DNA from: Mariannaea sp. PMI_226
Lineage: Eukaryota > Ascomycota > Sordariomycetes > Hypocreales > Nectriaceae
Reading direction: 5' to 3'
DNA length: 64,000 nt
Assembly (NCBI GenBank): GCA_024336345.1
Contig: JANFOG010000008.1
Location: 1-64,000, forward strand
Part shown: positions 45,293 through 58,600 of the stretch, piece after piece
Layout: the number at the start of each line of letters is the position of its first letter
How positions within the stretch are numbered: the stretch's first letter is position 1
Program-made: the position numbers and the translations under genes
Notes under the pieces: generated by a model
Databases searched by the model: none
What the model was told of the DNA's origin: nothing
The model's input: the letters and a program-made list of their open reading frames with translations, nothing else

Positions 45293-47661
45293 CTACAACA
45301 TACTGTCGTCAAAGTCAAAGTCCAGGCTCTGGTTGATCCAGTCCATCTGTGATGGCATCATGGAAAAGTTAAACATCCCGTCTTGCCACCCTGGCGCGAT
45401 TCCCAAGTCGCTCGGGCTAAAATTATCGTGCGTCAGGTCGATTGTCGACAAACCCATGTCCCAAGGTCGACTAACAACACCCGCAGGCAGTATCTCGGCC
45501 AGGACAGGGTCCGCTCTCAGCGGCAAATCTCGATAGATCGCCTCCTCGATGGCTGTGCTGGTAGGCGATGGATCTAAATTGCTAAACAGATCGCTATCTC
45601 GGTCGGTGGAACTTGAGGCGGCGGGCGCCAGCAGGTCACCTCGACGGTCAAGTGAGCTTTGGATCTTGCCAAAGGTGCCGTAGGTGCGCAGACTAGGCGA
45701 CTCAGCGCGGCTCTGATCCTGCGGCTGATGGTTTGTCGTAGTTCCCCGCCCAGACATGCTGTGAAGTGTCAGTGTTGGTAGAGAAATGTCACTTTTGGAT
45801 CACCTACTAGAGATCAGAAATGTCCACATTGTAGCCGTATTTACCTGCCAGTGCGCAAACGGAGCAAAACTAGATGGCTTAGCAACAAGAACACATTACG
45901 CGTGAAAGTCTTCACTAACCAACTCTCGAATCGGTACAGAACGTCGGGCAACCTCTTTGGCACACTGAACCGCGGCGTCGACATTCACGTGCACCGTCTC
46001 ATCCGTCAAGCCTAACGCAGCGCTGTCATCTGGCTTTCTTTCGATAATGAGCACCCGCATCGCCAGCGCTGCACCAATGGCAACCACGGGATCATGACCC
46101 AAATTATGATGTTGCATGCTCTCTGATATGACTTGGCATATGGCCATCGCATGTTGTAGACGCCCGCGTCGACACGTTACGAGAAAAGACTCGCCTTGTG
46201 GGGAGAGGCTCTTACCGGAGCTTGAGGCTCGATAGGAGGTATTAATGTACGATCCGATGCGATACAGGTCGCAGTAGCACCCATGGAACAGGCAGTGCAG
46301 CGCCAGAAAGTTGACGAGCTGGGGTCGACGGCGATACAGGACGTCGACATTAAACTGGAGCTCAACTGGCAACGCAGCGGACCACTCGCCCAGTTGTTTC
46401 TCGCACCGGAAGAATGCGGAGTCAGGTGACCACGGCTCCTGCGAGGGAATATGGCCGCGGTTGCGCGGGTGATAAGGCAGAGTGTAGTCAAGAATATCTC
46501 GTCGCAACACAGCTAGCCGCACGAGGAAGGCTGAGATGCCCGCATGGCCCTCCGACGGGTTACTGAGCGGAGCTGGTGTCTCAAGTAGGTGGTTCACATC
46601 AGGCATGTTTGTCTCGAGGCCCAGACGGAATGACCTCTCGTCGCACGGTAGCCTGACCTCGAGCGATGTCTTATCAATCGCGCTTAGGGGTTGCCGGCCG
46701 GCTTCGATCATAGACTCCATGACCAGGCAGCACCAGGCTAAGCGGCGCCGTATCTCGCGGACTGTGGCAGGGACACGGGCCGTGTCTAGAATCTCGATGT
46801 TGAGCTGCAAGCCGTGAGCAAGTCGCACAGCGAGACCAGAAAGGAACCACGCGCTGATGTGGTTAGCACGGTGCCATTCATAGCGCTGAAGGAGGAGCAG
46901 TGCCTGCAAGGTGGTGGTTGATGGAGGCGAGAAAATCTCCTGCATTATGAGACAACGGCACTCGTCAGCCCATTGGTCCGGCAAAGGGTTGCCAGGCTCA
47001 AGGAAGTGTAGGCTGGTGGCAATGACAATAAAAAGGAGAGAATCTGGGATGCGGTCGTTGTCCAACATTTGCTCCATCGTCGGTTGGTGAATAAAGGTGT
47101 AATAACAAAAGTAATGGGGTCCCGCGAAGTAGGCGTCTAGGAGCCGTCGTATTTCAGCACGTTCTGGGAGCCTGCTCGACAGAGGGGTAACTATTGAGGC
47201 GTTAGGCGACGTATCCACGGCGCTGCGTCCGTCGTGGACGCAAGACGCGCGCGCCAGCTGACACGGGTCGCAAGGGCCTGGGGATGATGAGGCGGAAGTA
47301 CACCGTATCTTTCTGTAGTAAGCTACCATCGGTTACAGATCACAGGTGACATCCGTCTGGCGTACCTTTTTCTTGCGACATCTACCGCACGCGGTGTTTA
47401 CACGCGAACGATGTGTAAGCTCGCCAGCCAGGTACCACATGCAGGATAGGCCCAGTCTTGAGCAATTATCGCAGACATTCTGGCGTTCATCGCAACGAAC
47501 CTGCGATAGTCATAAGAGTCAGCCGAGTCCCATCAGATTCAAAGAGGCCTCTTAGTTGAAAAGCCAATTACCCTTCGCCGTCTGCACGTTACGCATCCGG
47601 ATCGTCGATTAGGCCCCCGATTAGTATTTGAGCCTGTGCGGCTCCGCTGAGCTCGATCCAT
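45293..47661 (-). CDS. Transcription factor with two tandem Zn2Cys6 clusters, about 699 aa
   Basis: Exons 47661-47572, 47500-47366, 47308-45900 and 45758-45293 join through GT-AG introns. The N-terminus has two complete zinc clusters: C23-C26-C33-C40-C43-C50 (SGCVTCRRRRVRCDE) and C68-C71-C78-C88-C91-C98 (ACGRCRKKKIRCTS). Each is C-x2-C-x6-C-x6/9-C-x2-C-x6-C, DNA-binding in fungal regulators; one per protein is the rule. A fungal transcription factor middle domain follows (RRRLAWCCLVMESMIEAGRQ, LPCDERSFR). The last exon is acidic at its end (DWINQSLDFDFDDSML), suggesting activation. The last intron (142 nt) is long and could hide another exon. The gene sits next to the sulfatase and is the likely regulator of the cluster. 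Confidence 0.82.
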
Positions 47662-49178
47662 GCACCGCAAAAAAAAAAGAATAATCCGATGATGTAAAAC
47701 CTACTACTAAGGCTGTTTGAGATGCCTTGGGTAGCTCCCGGTTAGCTGCTGTTACGAAGAGGAGTGTCTCAATCACTCGAAGGGGATGAAGAGAGAGGTT
47801 GATAAGCCTCATTATGGAATTTATTCCCTCCGAGAAACTAGACCACTCGCGCCACGCCTGAAGATTGACCAGTGGTGGGGCGACTTGACCAATCAGAATG
47901 CTGCTCGGCGGTAATCATTGGTTTCTGTCAACTCATGCACTTCGTGCACTAGTTTGTCTAGATGTGGAGGATCTGGGGAAATGCAAGGGCCCACCGTGAT
48001 GCCAATGCCGCAAAATAAAAATGCTCGGAACTTCATTGCTATAATCCCAGCACACCCAGCACATAGTTTTTACAATAGAAGCATGTTCTCTCCAAATCGC
48101 CAGCGGAGCCCCTGTCTTTTCAAAAAGCCCAAAATATAATGCCAATTATATCGGTAATAGTAACACAATATTGGGACACTAACAACATTTAAATTATAGC
48201 TCGGAGTTTGCAAGCAATTCAGCCTCCGAATTACTTTAGGACAATATTTTCTTCCCTCATTCGCTCTCAATCACTGTAGATGTCAAGTAATCCAACCACG
48301 TAGGTTTAATATAGCCAAAATAGGGAATTCAGCTTACCATATTTAAGACTCCAAGTATTCGATTCACTATATTTGTCATATTCCCAGAGCTGCACATAAT
48401 TCAACATCAAAAACGTCAGCTTCCAGTGATTCTTTTTAGCTTGAGCATCAGAAAAGTTTCTATCACCAAATTATTATCCCTCCAGTGTGTGAAATAATAC
48501 CTAATCATTTAGACAAAAGATCTCTCAATTATAATTATATATTATATGCAAGATTGTAGTCCTTTAAAGAGAAATTGGAACGACCTGTGGAAAAGCAAAG
48601 ACCAAAATCGAGCTCTACGCCTTCAATACACGCTCCCAATTCAGACTATCACTCCATTTTGGGGTTTAGGGGTGGAAAAAGCAAAATTAGTTTTTATTTC
48701 TACACACAGAATAGTAGCTTGGCCTACCTCAAATACCTATAGCTGCTTTCCCAAGCCCACGAGCTACATAATACATTTTGTTAGTCCACTTTGCAAGACA
48801 CTCTATTGCACTTTGGAAGTACTGTTTTGAAAGATTTCGAACCTGCTCCAAAGACGAATATAGACTGGCGAATACTCAACTCAAGCGGCAATTTGGTTGC
48901 CCTGCTTTGCTATAATGTATATATAGGATAGCTAAAACACACCTTGTCGTCTATATAACCATCGACTATCTGAATGGAGGCAAATGGGGTTGCGTGATCT
49001 CATTATGGTCCTTCTGGCCTTGTGACACCTCCTTTTCCTAACACTGATATCAGTAGATGTTCACGACCGCTACAATTAGGTCTCACGCAACTTGTATGAG
49101 AGAGAAAACTTCATGTCTCTTCGCAAGCAACAGATAGGTCCCTGTCACATTGTGAGTGGTCTTTCGTGCATGATACAT
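47662..49178. other. Intergenic, no gene seen
   Basis: About 1.5 kb. Several open frames (for example 48546-48830) lack domains and coding character. A poly-A run lies at 47668-47678 just upstream of the regulator start. Nothing else was recognised. Confidence 0.5.
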
Positions 49179-51041
49179 TCAGGGCGGGAGAGTTTGTTTG
49201 AGCATACCAGCTACCAGCCATCGATCCCTAAATCGATCTAATGCCAACTTCAGGACGTAGATATTGGACGTAATATCCAGCTCAGCAGGAGGGGTCTGTT
49301 TCATTCTTAAACACACCATCAACGCCTTGTACAACATGTGGAGCAGGAACGGTGAAAGCTTGTCGCAGTCTTCCGCAATAGGCTTGAAAGTCTCTTGCGT
49401 CATGACCTTGACTGCATGCTGAAGAGCAGACGCAGTTTCAGGCGATACAAACTCCCCAGTTGATCGCGCATTGTCTTCGATATTCAATCGTGAGGACGGG
49501 TTGTCAAGGTTGAATATTGCGCTTCAAATGTGAGCAGTATGAAACACGGTTGGGATTCAGGAGCCTTACATGTAACACACTGCGTTCAGCGTGCAGAACA
49601 ATATTCTATTCGTGACCCCTTCTTTTTCTCCGAGATTAATCAAAGCGAGAATAGTACGCCGCAGCTGTGCAGTATTTTGTGGGTCTTCGTCTGAACTAAA
49701 AACAGCCTGGCTGAGCAGAGGTGCTGCATGTGCAAACCGAGCAAATCTTCCAATATGAACTTGAGAGGATAGGCGTAGTTTCACTGCATCTTCAGGGTTT
49801 GAAAGCTGGGGTCTGAAGTCAGTCAGGGGGATAAAGAAGAAAAAAAGGACATGGGCGCGTGCTCACTCCGCTATCCCAATCTCCATCGTCTATCGGTAGA
49901 TAACTATCCGGATCCGGATCCGGAGTTACCAAGTGTCGCTTAGGGCAGGAAAGATTCATAAACCTGCAAGATGTAGAGTAATTCAAGTAAGAATCCAGTG
50001 CACAATTGATGAGTGTTAGGTGGGATCCTAGACCCTCAGCAGATTAGCAAGGGCGCGTACCTATCAAGAATTATAATAGCCCACCAGACTCGGCGGCGTT
50101 CTTCCAGCTCAACCCATGGGACTCCAGAAGAAGCGTTCCAAGAGTTCAAAGACCCGTCGATCCCGAGAAGAGTGCCGATGCGAGCACAGTTTGCAACTGA
50201 AATAATCGCTGCAGGGTATATTCCATGCCCGAGTTCGTAAATCGTAATCAGTACGGCAGCCTGGAGAGCCAGGACAGAAAGATTCCCTGCAGACTCTATA
50301 TCGAAATAGAACTGTTTCACAGTTCGATAGAGCATTGATCTTGCCACAGTCGTGCGTGATGATGCGAGTTTCATTGACAACACTAGGAGGAATAGCTCAA
50401 CTCTCCGCAAAGCCAATCTCTGGGGCAAATGCTCTTGAAACCGCAGCTTGGACACAATAGGCATCCAAACATGGACTGTTTCGAAGAAGACTTGAACGGT
50501 AGCTTGAATGTCGCTAAGGCTGCCAACCAACTGGGCAACCGCTTTTGGAATCCCCGTATCTATCCTTTCAGTTTCCAGCTGTGCCAGTATGAAATTATCG
50601 GGATCCAAAAAGCTTGCGCTAAGAAGATCGAGCTCATTCAGTTCGGACAGCTGATGGTGTGCGTTCTCCTGTCTCGGTCGGCTGGCCAAGGTACGCAGGC
50701 GCGTATCCGTACCGGAACTCCCGGATGATGCATGACGACTGAATAAGGAAACTTCATCTATGCTCTCTTTATCTTTACGCCGTATTCTCTCTTTCCTATA
50801 GCGGGGATAGTCGCATGCTACTTGTCTTCTGACAAGTTGCACGGATTGTCAACTATGAGCTCGCACGAAGTTTTGTGCAATCATAAAAGCTGTGAACTTA
50901 CTGATGGCAGAGCGAGCAACAGGGATATTGACGATTACAGCGCCTCTTCAAACGCCGGCACTGATGGCAGGAAAGCGATGACTTCACAGTGCCAGCGCTG
51001 TCCTGTTGGAGCTCCGTTGCTGCTGACTGACGTGAACGCAT
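49179..51041 (-). CDS. Zn2Cys6 transcription factor, five exons, 527 aa
   Basis: Exons 51041-50902, 50828-50061, 49963-49867, 49805-49570 and 49521-49179 give one frame. The zinc cluster C25-C28-C35-C42-C45-C52 (SCHQCRRLKRRCNRQYPCCS) has perfect C-x2-C-x6-C-x6-C-x2-C-x6-C spacing and depends on splicing of the first intron at a TTGTCAG acceptor. The middle homology region is clear: FETVHVWMPIVSK, LALQAAVLITIYELGHGIYP, EERRRVWWAIIILDR, and then FMNLSCPKRHLVTPDPDPDS with LPIDDGDWD. The end RDRWLVAG is typical. Ligand and targets are unknown. The nearest plus-strand gene is an exporter-type MFS 1.5 kb away, a common pairing. Confidence 0.85.
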
Positions 51042-51259
51042 GTTCGGGCGATGTTTGGCGGAATTGCGGACAAATAGTTGATGTTAGAGTAGGATTTGCT
51101 ACACAGCTGACATCGTTGCCTAGCTTGAGGTTCGGCTGAAATTTGACACGCCTACACCTGATGATGCAACGTCGATGTGACCATCTTACATTGGGGTATG
51201 TTCAGCCATAAAGGGTTAACATCACCTGATTCAATCTGGCAAGCTTGCATAGCCCGATC

Positions 51260-51315
51260 GCAAACCCCGCTCACGAAAGTCCGTTGGCAAAGCCCGCTCG
51301 CAAAAGTCCGCTCAC
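51260..51315 (+). repeat. Imperfect tandem repeat, about 27 bp unit
   Basis: GCAAACCCCGCTCACGAAAG... is followed by GCAAAGCCCGCTCGCAAAAG..., two units differing at a few bases, each ending in a GTCCG(T/C)T block. Function is unknown. Confidence 0.6.
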
Positions 51316-52456
51316 CAATAATATCCGTCGCACCCAGCATGGGGATATCCCGGCTCTTTTGTGGCTGAGGTGTTAAATAAACCAGACGCCCGATGTCGCT
51401 ATCTCCATCCATTTTCAGTGGTGAAACAAGACACGATATGATCTCTTTACGCGATATTGGTACAGCATTTCCAACTCATCAAATTGCACCCACACATTGT
51501 CTAATCGCGATGGAAGGCCTTTTGAAGTTAAACTTCCATCCTTTACAGAAGCCCAACGTGTGATCAATATGATCGCTGGACAAGAGGATCTTATTGCTAT
51601 CCATTCTACAGTAAAATAAATTAATGCCGTACGTAATGTATATGAAGCTTCGTTGCTCGAAAGGGTAGCATCTCCCATCTACATGCTTCAGAGTTCACAC
51701 ATAAGAAAAAGAGGCGGATATGCGGTATCTCGATAAATGGCTGCCTTTATTACCTTCGGTTGCAGTAGCAGCCTAAAGGTAACTGGATATATCCGTTACA
51801 TTAAGAGCAATAAGAGCAGCCAACCTAGACTCAAAATGCCCAGCCTATTGACATTCTCATGATAACAGAATAAAGGCACTCAAAAGCAGGAATAATGTAA
51901 TCAACCTTTAGATTAGTGGCATTAACCCTCCTCACATTTAATCAAGTCTGCAAGCCAATGATAATAACAACGTCTACCTTGTCAGTCAATATAATACATA
52001 TAGCTTCTCAAGTCAGCACCAGGAAAGGAACTTGCTTGCCTCACCCGGTTCATTTTCTCTATAACGCGAATTCACGTGAAGTTGACGCCTCATGACCTCA
52101 GCCCACTTCAATGCAGAACTGAATTGACATACAAGCAGCGAAATCGGAATGTTTGGAATGTCTAGCCACGGCAAGCCGCAAGGAGGTGCTGAAAAGGCCT
52201 GGGGACCCGCCTGCTAGGTAGTCCGTTTTTCTTAATTTTAAAAAGAATTATGGTGAGATTTCCCACTCGGCTGATCATGCATTGCATACAAGACACTGAC
52301 GCCGCGCCCAAACAGTCGTTAGTGCTGATAATATAGCCCATGAACGCAAACCTCTGGTTTGTAAGCCCAAAGGCAAGGGAGTTACCTCGTCTAGCTGATC
52401 AACATTACGCAGAGAATCAGCCGCTGAGACCCATTTAAACCGCATCATCCGATACC

Positions 52457-52464
52457 TATATAAG
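52457..52464 (+). promoter_or_regulatory. TATA box of the MFS exporter gene
   Basis: TATATAAG lies 98 bp upstream of the preferred start codon at 52562, a normal distance for a fungal promoter. Confidence 0.5.
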
Positions 52465-52561
52465 GTCGTTCCCGTTCACATTCACCTGGTTAATCAAGCG
52501 GTTTATCCTAGCACTCAAGCCTTTGATACCTACTGTTCCAGTTTCTTGTTACTCTCAAACA

Positions 52562-54383
52562 ATGGAGAAGACAACAGACAATTCAACCAGCGATGTTGAA
52601 GCCGGTAGCGGTGTTGAAGTAATGGGCGAGGAACCTGTTGACCCCAGTGGAAATGTGCATCCAAGAGACGGCATAAATGGATCGCAATGGATACTCACAT
52701 GTGTTGCCCTATTCTTGGGAGCTCTTCTATATGGTAAAGCCCCCCTCCATCGCTATTTCTTGGGAACCGATGTCCCTGCTGACAATCGCAAGGCCTTGAT
52801 ACCACGATCGCCGCCGATGTCCAAGCCCAAGTGTACGAGGCGTTAGGACACATTGAGAAACTGCCATGGGTGGGACTTGGATTTCCAATGGCATCAGTTG
52901 TAGCAATCTTGCCCTTCGGTCGAGCATACGCACTGTTTGATTTAAAGACGCTGGTTGTGTCAAGCATCTGCGTGTTCGAAATTGGAAGTGCAATTTGTGG
53001 TGCGGCGCCAACTTCAAACGCTTTGATCATTGGCCGAGCTATCGCAGGTATTGGAGGAGCTGGAATGTATTTGGGGTGAGTAGCATTGAGAGGTGTAGCC
53101 AAAAAGAGCAAATACTCATGGTGCATATAATAGAGCATTAACTTATACATCGACCTTTACTACCCCGACAGAAGCCCCCCTATATAATGCTTTGACCGGC
53201 TTAAGTTGGGGCGTGGGCTGCATTCTTGGGCCGGTTATTGGCGGTGCCTTCTCTGTCAGCAGTGCAACTTGGCGTTGGGTACTGCCATCACCCCTTTCTT
53301 GCGTGAAGCCTCTGCTAATGTTGCTCCTAGGCTTTTTACATCAATCTTCCCCTTGCCGGTATTATAATGCCCATTTACCTCTTTATCGTCCCAACTAAGA
53401 ACCCTCGGCCTGATCTGACGATCATTCAAAAGCTCGGCAACATCGACTGGATTGGAGCGGGTCTCTACGCCTCTTCTTTTGTCCTATTCGTAATTGTCCT
53501 CACCTTTGGCGGTTCAACTTATGCCTGGGACTCTACCCCGATCATCGTACTTTGGGTGGTCTTCGGGGTTTGCTTGATTGCCTTTGTCTTACAGCAGGGT
53601 CTCAAAATATTCACAAACGACGAACGTAGACTCTTCCCCGTGCATTTCCTCAAATCGCGCACACTTATTCTACTCTATATTACCACAGGCAGTGCTGGCG
53701 CTGCACAAGGCGTTGTGCTCTATTACACGCCGCTATTCTTCCAATTCACGAGAGGCGATAGCCCATTGCAGGCTGCCGTCCGCCTCTTACCGTTTATCTG
53801 CACGTTTATCTTTTTCGTCATGGCCGCTGGTGGCACACTTTCTATTGTAGGCCGATACAACTTCTACTACATTATTGGTGGCTCTTTTATTACGATTGGA
53901 GGCGCCTTGCTTTGTACGACCAATGAAACAACATCCACTAGCAAAATATACGGATACGAAGCTCTGACAGCAATCGGCATCGGTCTACTCTTCCAAATAG
54001 GATATGCCGTTGCTGGTAGCAAGGTAATCCCCAAGGATGTGCCAAAAGCAATTGGCTTTATCAACGTTGGCCAGATTGGTACCATTGCCATTAGCCTCGC
54101 CATTGCAGGATCGCTATTTCAAAACGTCGGGTTCAGCGAGCTCAAGAGAGCTTTTGATGGTGAACAACTGAGTGACGATTATATCCGGTCAGCTTTGGCA
54201 GGCACTCTGTCTCCCGTTTTCTCTTCTGATAATAAACAACTTGTTCATATTGCCGTTGTTGCTGTAGCAGCAACGATTCGAAAAGTATACAGCACTGTTG
54301 CGGCGGCAGGAGCGCTAATTGTGGTTAGCTCGCTGCTTATGCGATTTGAGAAGCTAGATTTAAGCATTGTTACTGGAGGATAG
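52562..54383 (+). CDS. MFS multidrug-type exporter (DHA2-like, 14 TM), 550 aa
   Basis: Exons 52562-52733, 52793-53075, 53134-53278 and 53331-54383 join through GT-AG introns of 52-59 nt. After a hydrophilic N-terminus (MEKTTDNSTSDVEAGSG) come GLDTTIAADVQAQVYEALGH (motif D1-like), FGRAYALFDLK (motif A), GRAIAGIGGAGMYLGALTY, WGVGCILGPVIGGAFS (motif C, G-x3-G-P-x2-GG), WRWAFYINLPLAG, and many further membrane segments. These features mark the drug:H+ antiporter 2 family, which exports toxic compounds or secondary metabolites. An ATG 39 bp upstream is also in frame, but the one at 52562 fits family N-termini better. The frame is intact. Confidence 0.88.
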
Positions 54384-54829
54384 TAATGGAAGTCTGAGTT
54401 GGATTCTGGGTAGAGAGGCCTTTCCGATCTAGGTCAAAGGTTGTGACATGCGTACATCAGTTGAATTATTACAAGCCGCAAACCAGCACTTAGGTATGGG
54501 GTTAAAGGTAAGGGGTAAGGGCAGAGAAGGAGAGAGAGTTTAACAGAAAGTAAATAAATCAAACAGGGTAAAGTAAAATAAAATTAGGTAACATAATAAT
54601 AGAGGCAAGTTTTGTTATCAAAACCCTAAACACTTAAAGATGAAGTCCTCACTTACGCAATATGATCATAATCACAATGTAGCTAGGTAGTAGAACATGG
54701 TCCCTTATTCTTATATTCAAGACTGAACCGAGTAGCTTCATTGATTTTGCCGCCTTTCGAGACTAGAAGGGGTTTACCCGGCTAAGCCCCGGCGCATGGG
54801 CAGCGGCCCGTTAGCCCTATTACAACCTA
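54384..54829. other. Intergenic with G-rich telomere-like tract
   Basis: No gene. GGGGTTAAAGGTAAGGGGTAAG at about 54497-54518 loosely resembles the GGGTAAA array at 18473-18500. It precedes a family A repeat, as that array also does. Confidence 0.5.
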
Positions 54830-55128
54830 TTGCTTGCAATATAATTGTAAACCAGAAAGCGAACTACTTGCAAATTGCCTTGATAAGTTTACTACAGGTT
54901 TACCTTATATACCTAGTCAATAAACTATACCCATTACCGGTAGATAGCTTACTTAGCTACCTAGCCTCTAATGTAACTCGATAACCACAATCTAATGATG
55001 TATTCCTAAGTTGTAATACGCAAAGGAATATTTCCGCTATTACTTAGCCTAACGAGTCAATCGTACTGCCAACATAAACCTTTGCGACCTGGTTTATCCG
55101 CTGAGAACCGGTCAGACCGTTTCATTTA
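54830..55128 (+). repeat. LTR-like repeat family A, copy 4 (diverged)
   Basis: Contains GATAGCTTACTTAGCTACCTAG, TAACTCGATAACCACAATCTA, then CCAACATAAACCTTTGCGACCT and TTTATCCGCTGAGAACCGG, ending GTCAGACCGTTTCA. It matches the copies at 1640, 18634 and 34770 over the terminal region and more loosely upstream. The start is approximate. Confidence 0.6.
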
Positions 55129-55672
55129 ACTATGGTTCATTTTCTAGAAGCTGTTTCAAATGCTTAGCTAATTCAAACTAAGTACTAAGCCACGTCTCCT
55201 AAGCCACCACCCACTAGCCACAAGCTCGGTTGAAGGGAGTATGTACTTAGATATGAGGGTATTATTTAGATTGAGAGTTATATAACCTTCCCTCTAGGTT
55301 TACTTGTACACTGGATTCTCCTATGCGTACACATATTGGGTGAGTGGGTTTCCTTCTGTATTGGGTTTTAGTTGAGTGTGTGCTGCTTTATTCTGACTCG
55401 TTGATTATTCATTCGTGTTTTCAATTTCGTCAATGAGAATCTTGACGCTACCAAGCGGGTCTAGCCTTACGGTTTTACTGTGCAGTAGCAGCATGGGTGT
55501 CCTTAGATAACGCTGCTCCACCGGGTTTGTCAGCAATCACAATCGGAATAATTTCTTGGCTCTCCTACGTACTGTCTCTTGATGAGGCAACAAAAGAGGG
55601 GTTTGCCCTTGTTCTCCCGTCGCATCCTTGGACATGTGTATATAGCCTTCATTCCACATCTTGTTTGATACG
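55129..55672. other. Intergenic, upstream of the histidine kinase gene
   Basis: No gene is supported. Open frames around 55497-55757 are antisense or out of frame with the kinase start. It should contain the kinase promoter, but no clear box was identified. Confidence 0.5.
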
Positions 55673-58600
55673 ATGTCAAGGCCTTGTGAGCCACAGCGAG
55701 AGCGCGAGGTACAGCGGTACTTCCAGAGCTGGAAGGTGGCCCGCGGCTCCTCACTAAATGTCGCTCTCAATGTTGATAACATCGCACTGGTTGATCTCCA
55801 TGGCACGGGATACAAACCCCATGCGTCCTCCGATAAGGCGCTCACGGCCTTTGCCCAGTTAGCAGTCTTCCGACTTAACGTAAAGCGCGCTATGGTATCC
55901 CTTCTCGATGCGTCTACTCAGATTGTTCTCGCCGAGGCTACCCGTGACCTCTGTCTTGGAGACCTAGATACGCCAACCAAGGCCGCGCAAGGCACGGCAG
56001 TCAACGACAACACCGAAAAGAGCAGCAAGCTCGGTCCCACCGATGGCTTGTGGCGTACGTATATTTTATGCATTTACAGTGGATGATTTTCGAGCTTCAG
56101 GCAATCTCCCTTGATGTCCCATGATATGGTGTTCCGATGTTTCCGAGCCTCAGTATTCGTCTTGAAGCAGTAGGATTAGAGCATGCTTCCTTTCAATGGA
56201 TGTACTGACTTTTCGATTCAATTTAGTGGGAGCCAGCGTCGTATCGCGCGCTGCCGCTTTAGACGAGCATTGCCTAACCAACCGCTACGTTGCTCGGAAT
56301 TCGGCTGGCCAGTCTTATGAAGCAAATGGTCTTGTGGTTCCCAATTGCAGACTCGATCCTCGTTTCAAAAACCGCCCGTATGTGCAAGCTGAACCTGGTA
56401 TTCGATTCTATGCTGGAGTACCCATCGTCTCACGCAATGGACACAAGATTGGTGTATACTCAGTATCTGCTGAGGAGCCTCGCAGTGGCCTGAGCATTGA
56501 AGAGCTGAAGTTCATGCAAGGTGTTGCCCAAGCGGTGATGGAACACTTGGAATGGGGGCGGGATCGTGTTGATAGGTTCAAAGGCGAGCGTATCGTGCGT
56601 GGGTTGGCGACCTTCATCGAGGATTGTCAAATCTTGAGCGACGAATGTACACTAATGAAGGACGACCAATCGAAGAAACCCTCCCCAACGCGCCCAACTG
56701 AATCAAAACCGATAACAAGACGATATCCGTTATCACGATCAAACTCGTACCAGCCTGGAACTGAGCCTACACCTGTTCGATGGAATGGAGAGAATGCGTC
56801 AACTGTTGCATCGTCTTACAAAGAAATCGAAACTGCCTCATCATTATGTCGTCAAAAGGGGCTTAACTCGTCAAAGGCCGATTGTTTGTCAATAATGTAT
56901 CACAGAGCAGCCCAAATTTTGCGGTCCTCGACACTCGCAGATGGCGTGGTTTTTTTTGGTTCTACAACCACAACAACCAGGCAAATGAGTCATGCCATGA
57001 AATCAGGTGGACTCCAGCCAGCTGAAGATGACGATGCAGCGCTGCAGGTGACTTCAGGCTCTGAAAGTCTCGGTGTTGATAGTTCTGACTCTGACACTTC
57101 GCCTTCTGGGAGACCCTGCAAAATCCTCGCCTACTCTCTGGCAGACGCACGTGCTCGTGCCGACATTGAACAAGGCTCAGCTTTATCGCTTGGCACACTT
57201 GAGAGGTACTTTTCATTGTTCCCAAAAGGGAGAACTTTTTCCTTCACGGAAGAAGGTTCTGGCATTTCTTCAGAAGATAGCGCGAGCGACCGAGAGCCCG
57301 TAAGCTCCTCTGAAATCTCCGAGGGCCAGAAATCCAATACGGGAATACGTCGAAGAGTGAAAATGGATCACAAGGAACTGCTCAAAAAGATAAGTGGAGT
57401 CAAATCACTCGTATTTGTGCCTTTATTTGACTATACGGAAGACAGACTTGCCGGTGGATGTTTTCTATGGACATCGGTATGCGGTCGCATGATGAATCTG
57501 GACAATGATTTATCTTACCTCCGAGCTTTTGGCAATAGTATAATGAGTCAAGTTGGACGTATTAAAACACAGAGGAACGAGGCTGCAAAAACGACTTTCA
57601 TTGCAAGCATGAGTCACGAATTGCGCAGTCCTCTGCATGGAATCCTAGGTGCCGCTGAGTTCCTGAAGGACGCTACTACCGATAATTCATATCAGTCTGG
57701 ACTTATCGCATCGATATCTACTTGCGGCAAAACTCTTCTCGACACACTAAACCACATTCTCGACTATAGCAAAATAAACAAGCTAGGTCGTTTGCAGATG
57801 AGACGAGCTGCAAAACAAAACAAGCCGACCAATTTTACATCAGACTCGTTGGAGAGTTTGAATATGACGACCGTTGTAGATCTTGCTGCCCTTGTGGAAG
57901 AAGTCGTTGATGTCGTCACTGCTGGCCACAATGTTAAACAACTTTCAAGCAATGGACTTGCGGACGGGTCCAAGTTGACCACATATGAAGCGTCTGGCCT
58001 CAACCAATCCACGGGAACTGGGAACCAAGTATCAGTATTATTGGACATCTCACGAACAACATCGTGGATGGTGAAGACTCAACCCGGCGCTCTTCGTCGA
58101 ATAATCATGAACCTCTTTGGTAATGCTTTGAAATATACATACTCGGGGTTTATTGTTGTATCACTGCGAGCCCAGGAGAGCACCAACAAAGAAAAAGTCA
58201 ACGCCCTCATACGGGTTGTCGATACTGGAAAAGGCATGTCAGAAGAGTTCCAACAGGAGCGTCTTTTTGTCCCATTTAGTCAAGAGGATTCATTTCAGTC
58301 TGGCACAGGACTTGGATTAAGCATCGTGAGGCAAATTGTTGACTCACTAGGGGGCTCACTTCAAGTTAAGTCTCAACAGCACATTGGCACGGCTGTTAAT
58401 GTACGAGTCCGTCTTGAGGCAGTTCTGGGACATATATCTCACCCATCCGATGAAGCCGTTGCCTCGATTAGCAAAAGGACCAGAGGGTTGAAATTGGTGC
58501 TTCTTGAAGAAGATGGCCGCTGCGAGTCGCCACGAGCCATTCAGCAGTTCCGGAAACTTAGTGAAATCATTGCTGAAACCTGTTCGCAATGGTTCGATAT

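Larger units (their letters stand above)
51042..52561. other. Intergenic between regulator and MFS exporter
   Basis: No gene is supported. It contains a small tandem repeat at 51260-51315 and the exporter promoter near 52457. The minus-strand frame 51678-51415 has no recognised domain. Confidence 0.5.
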
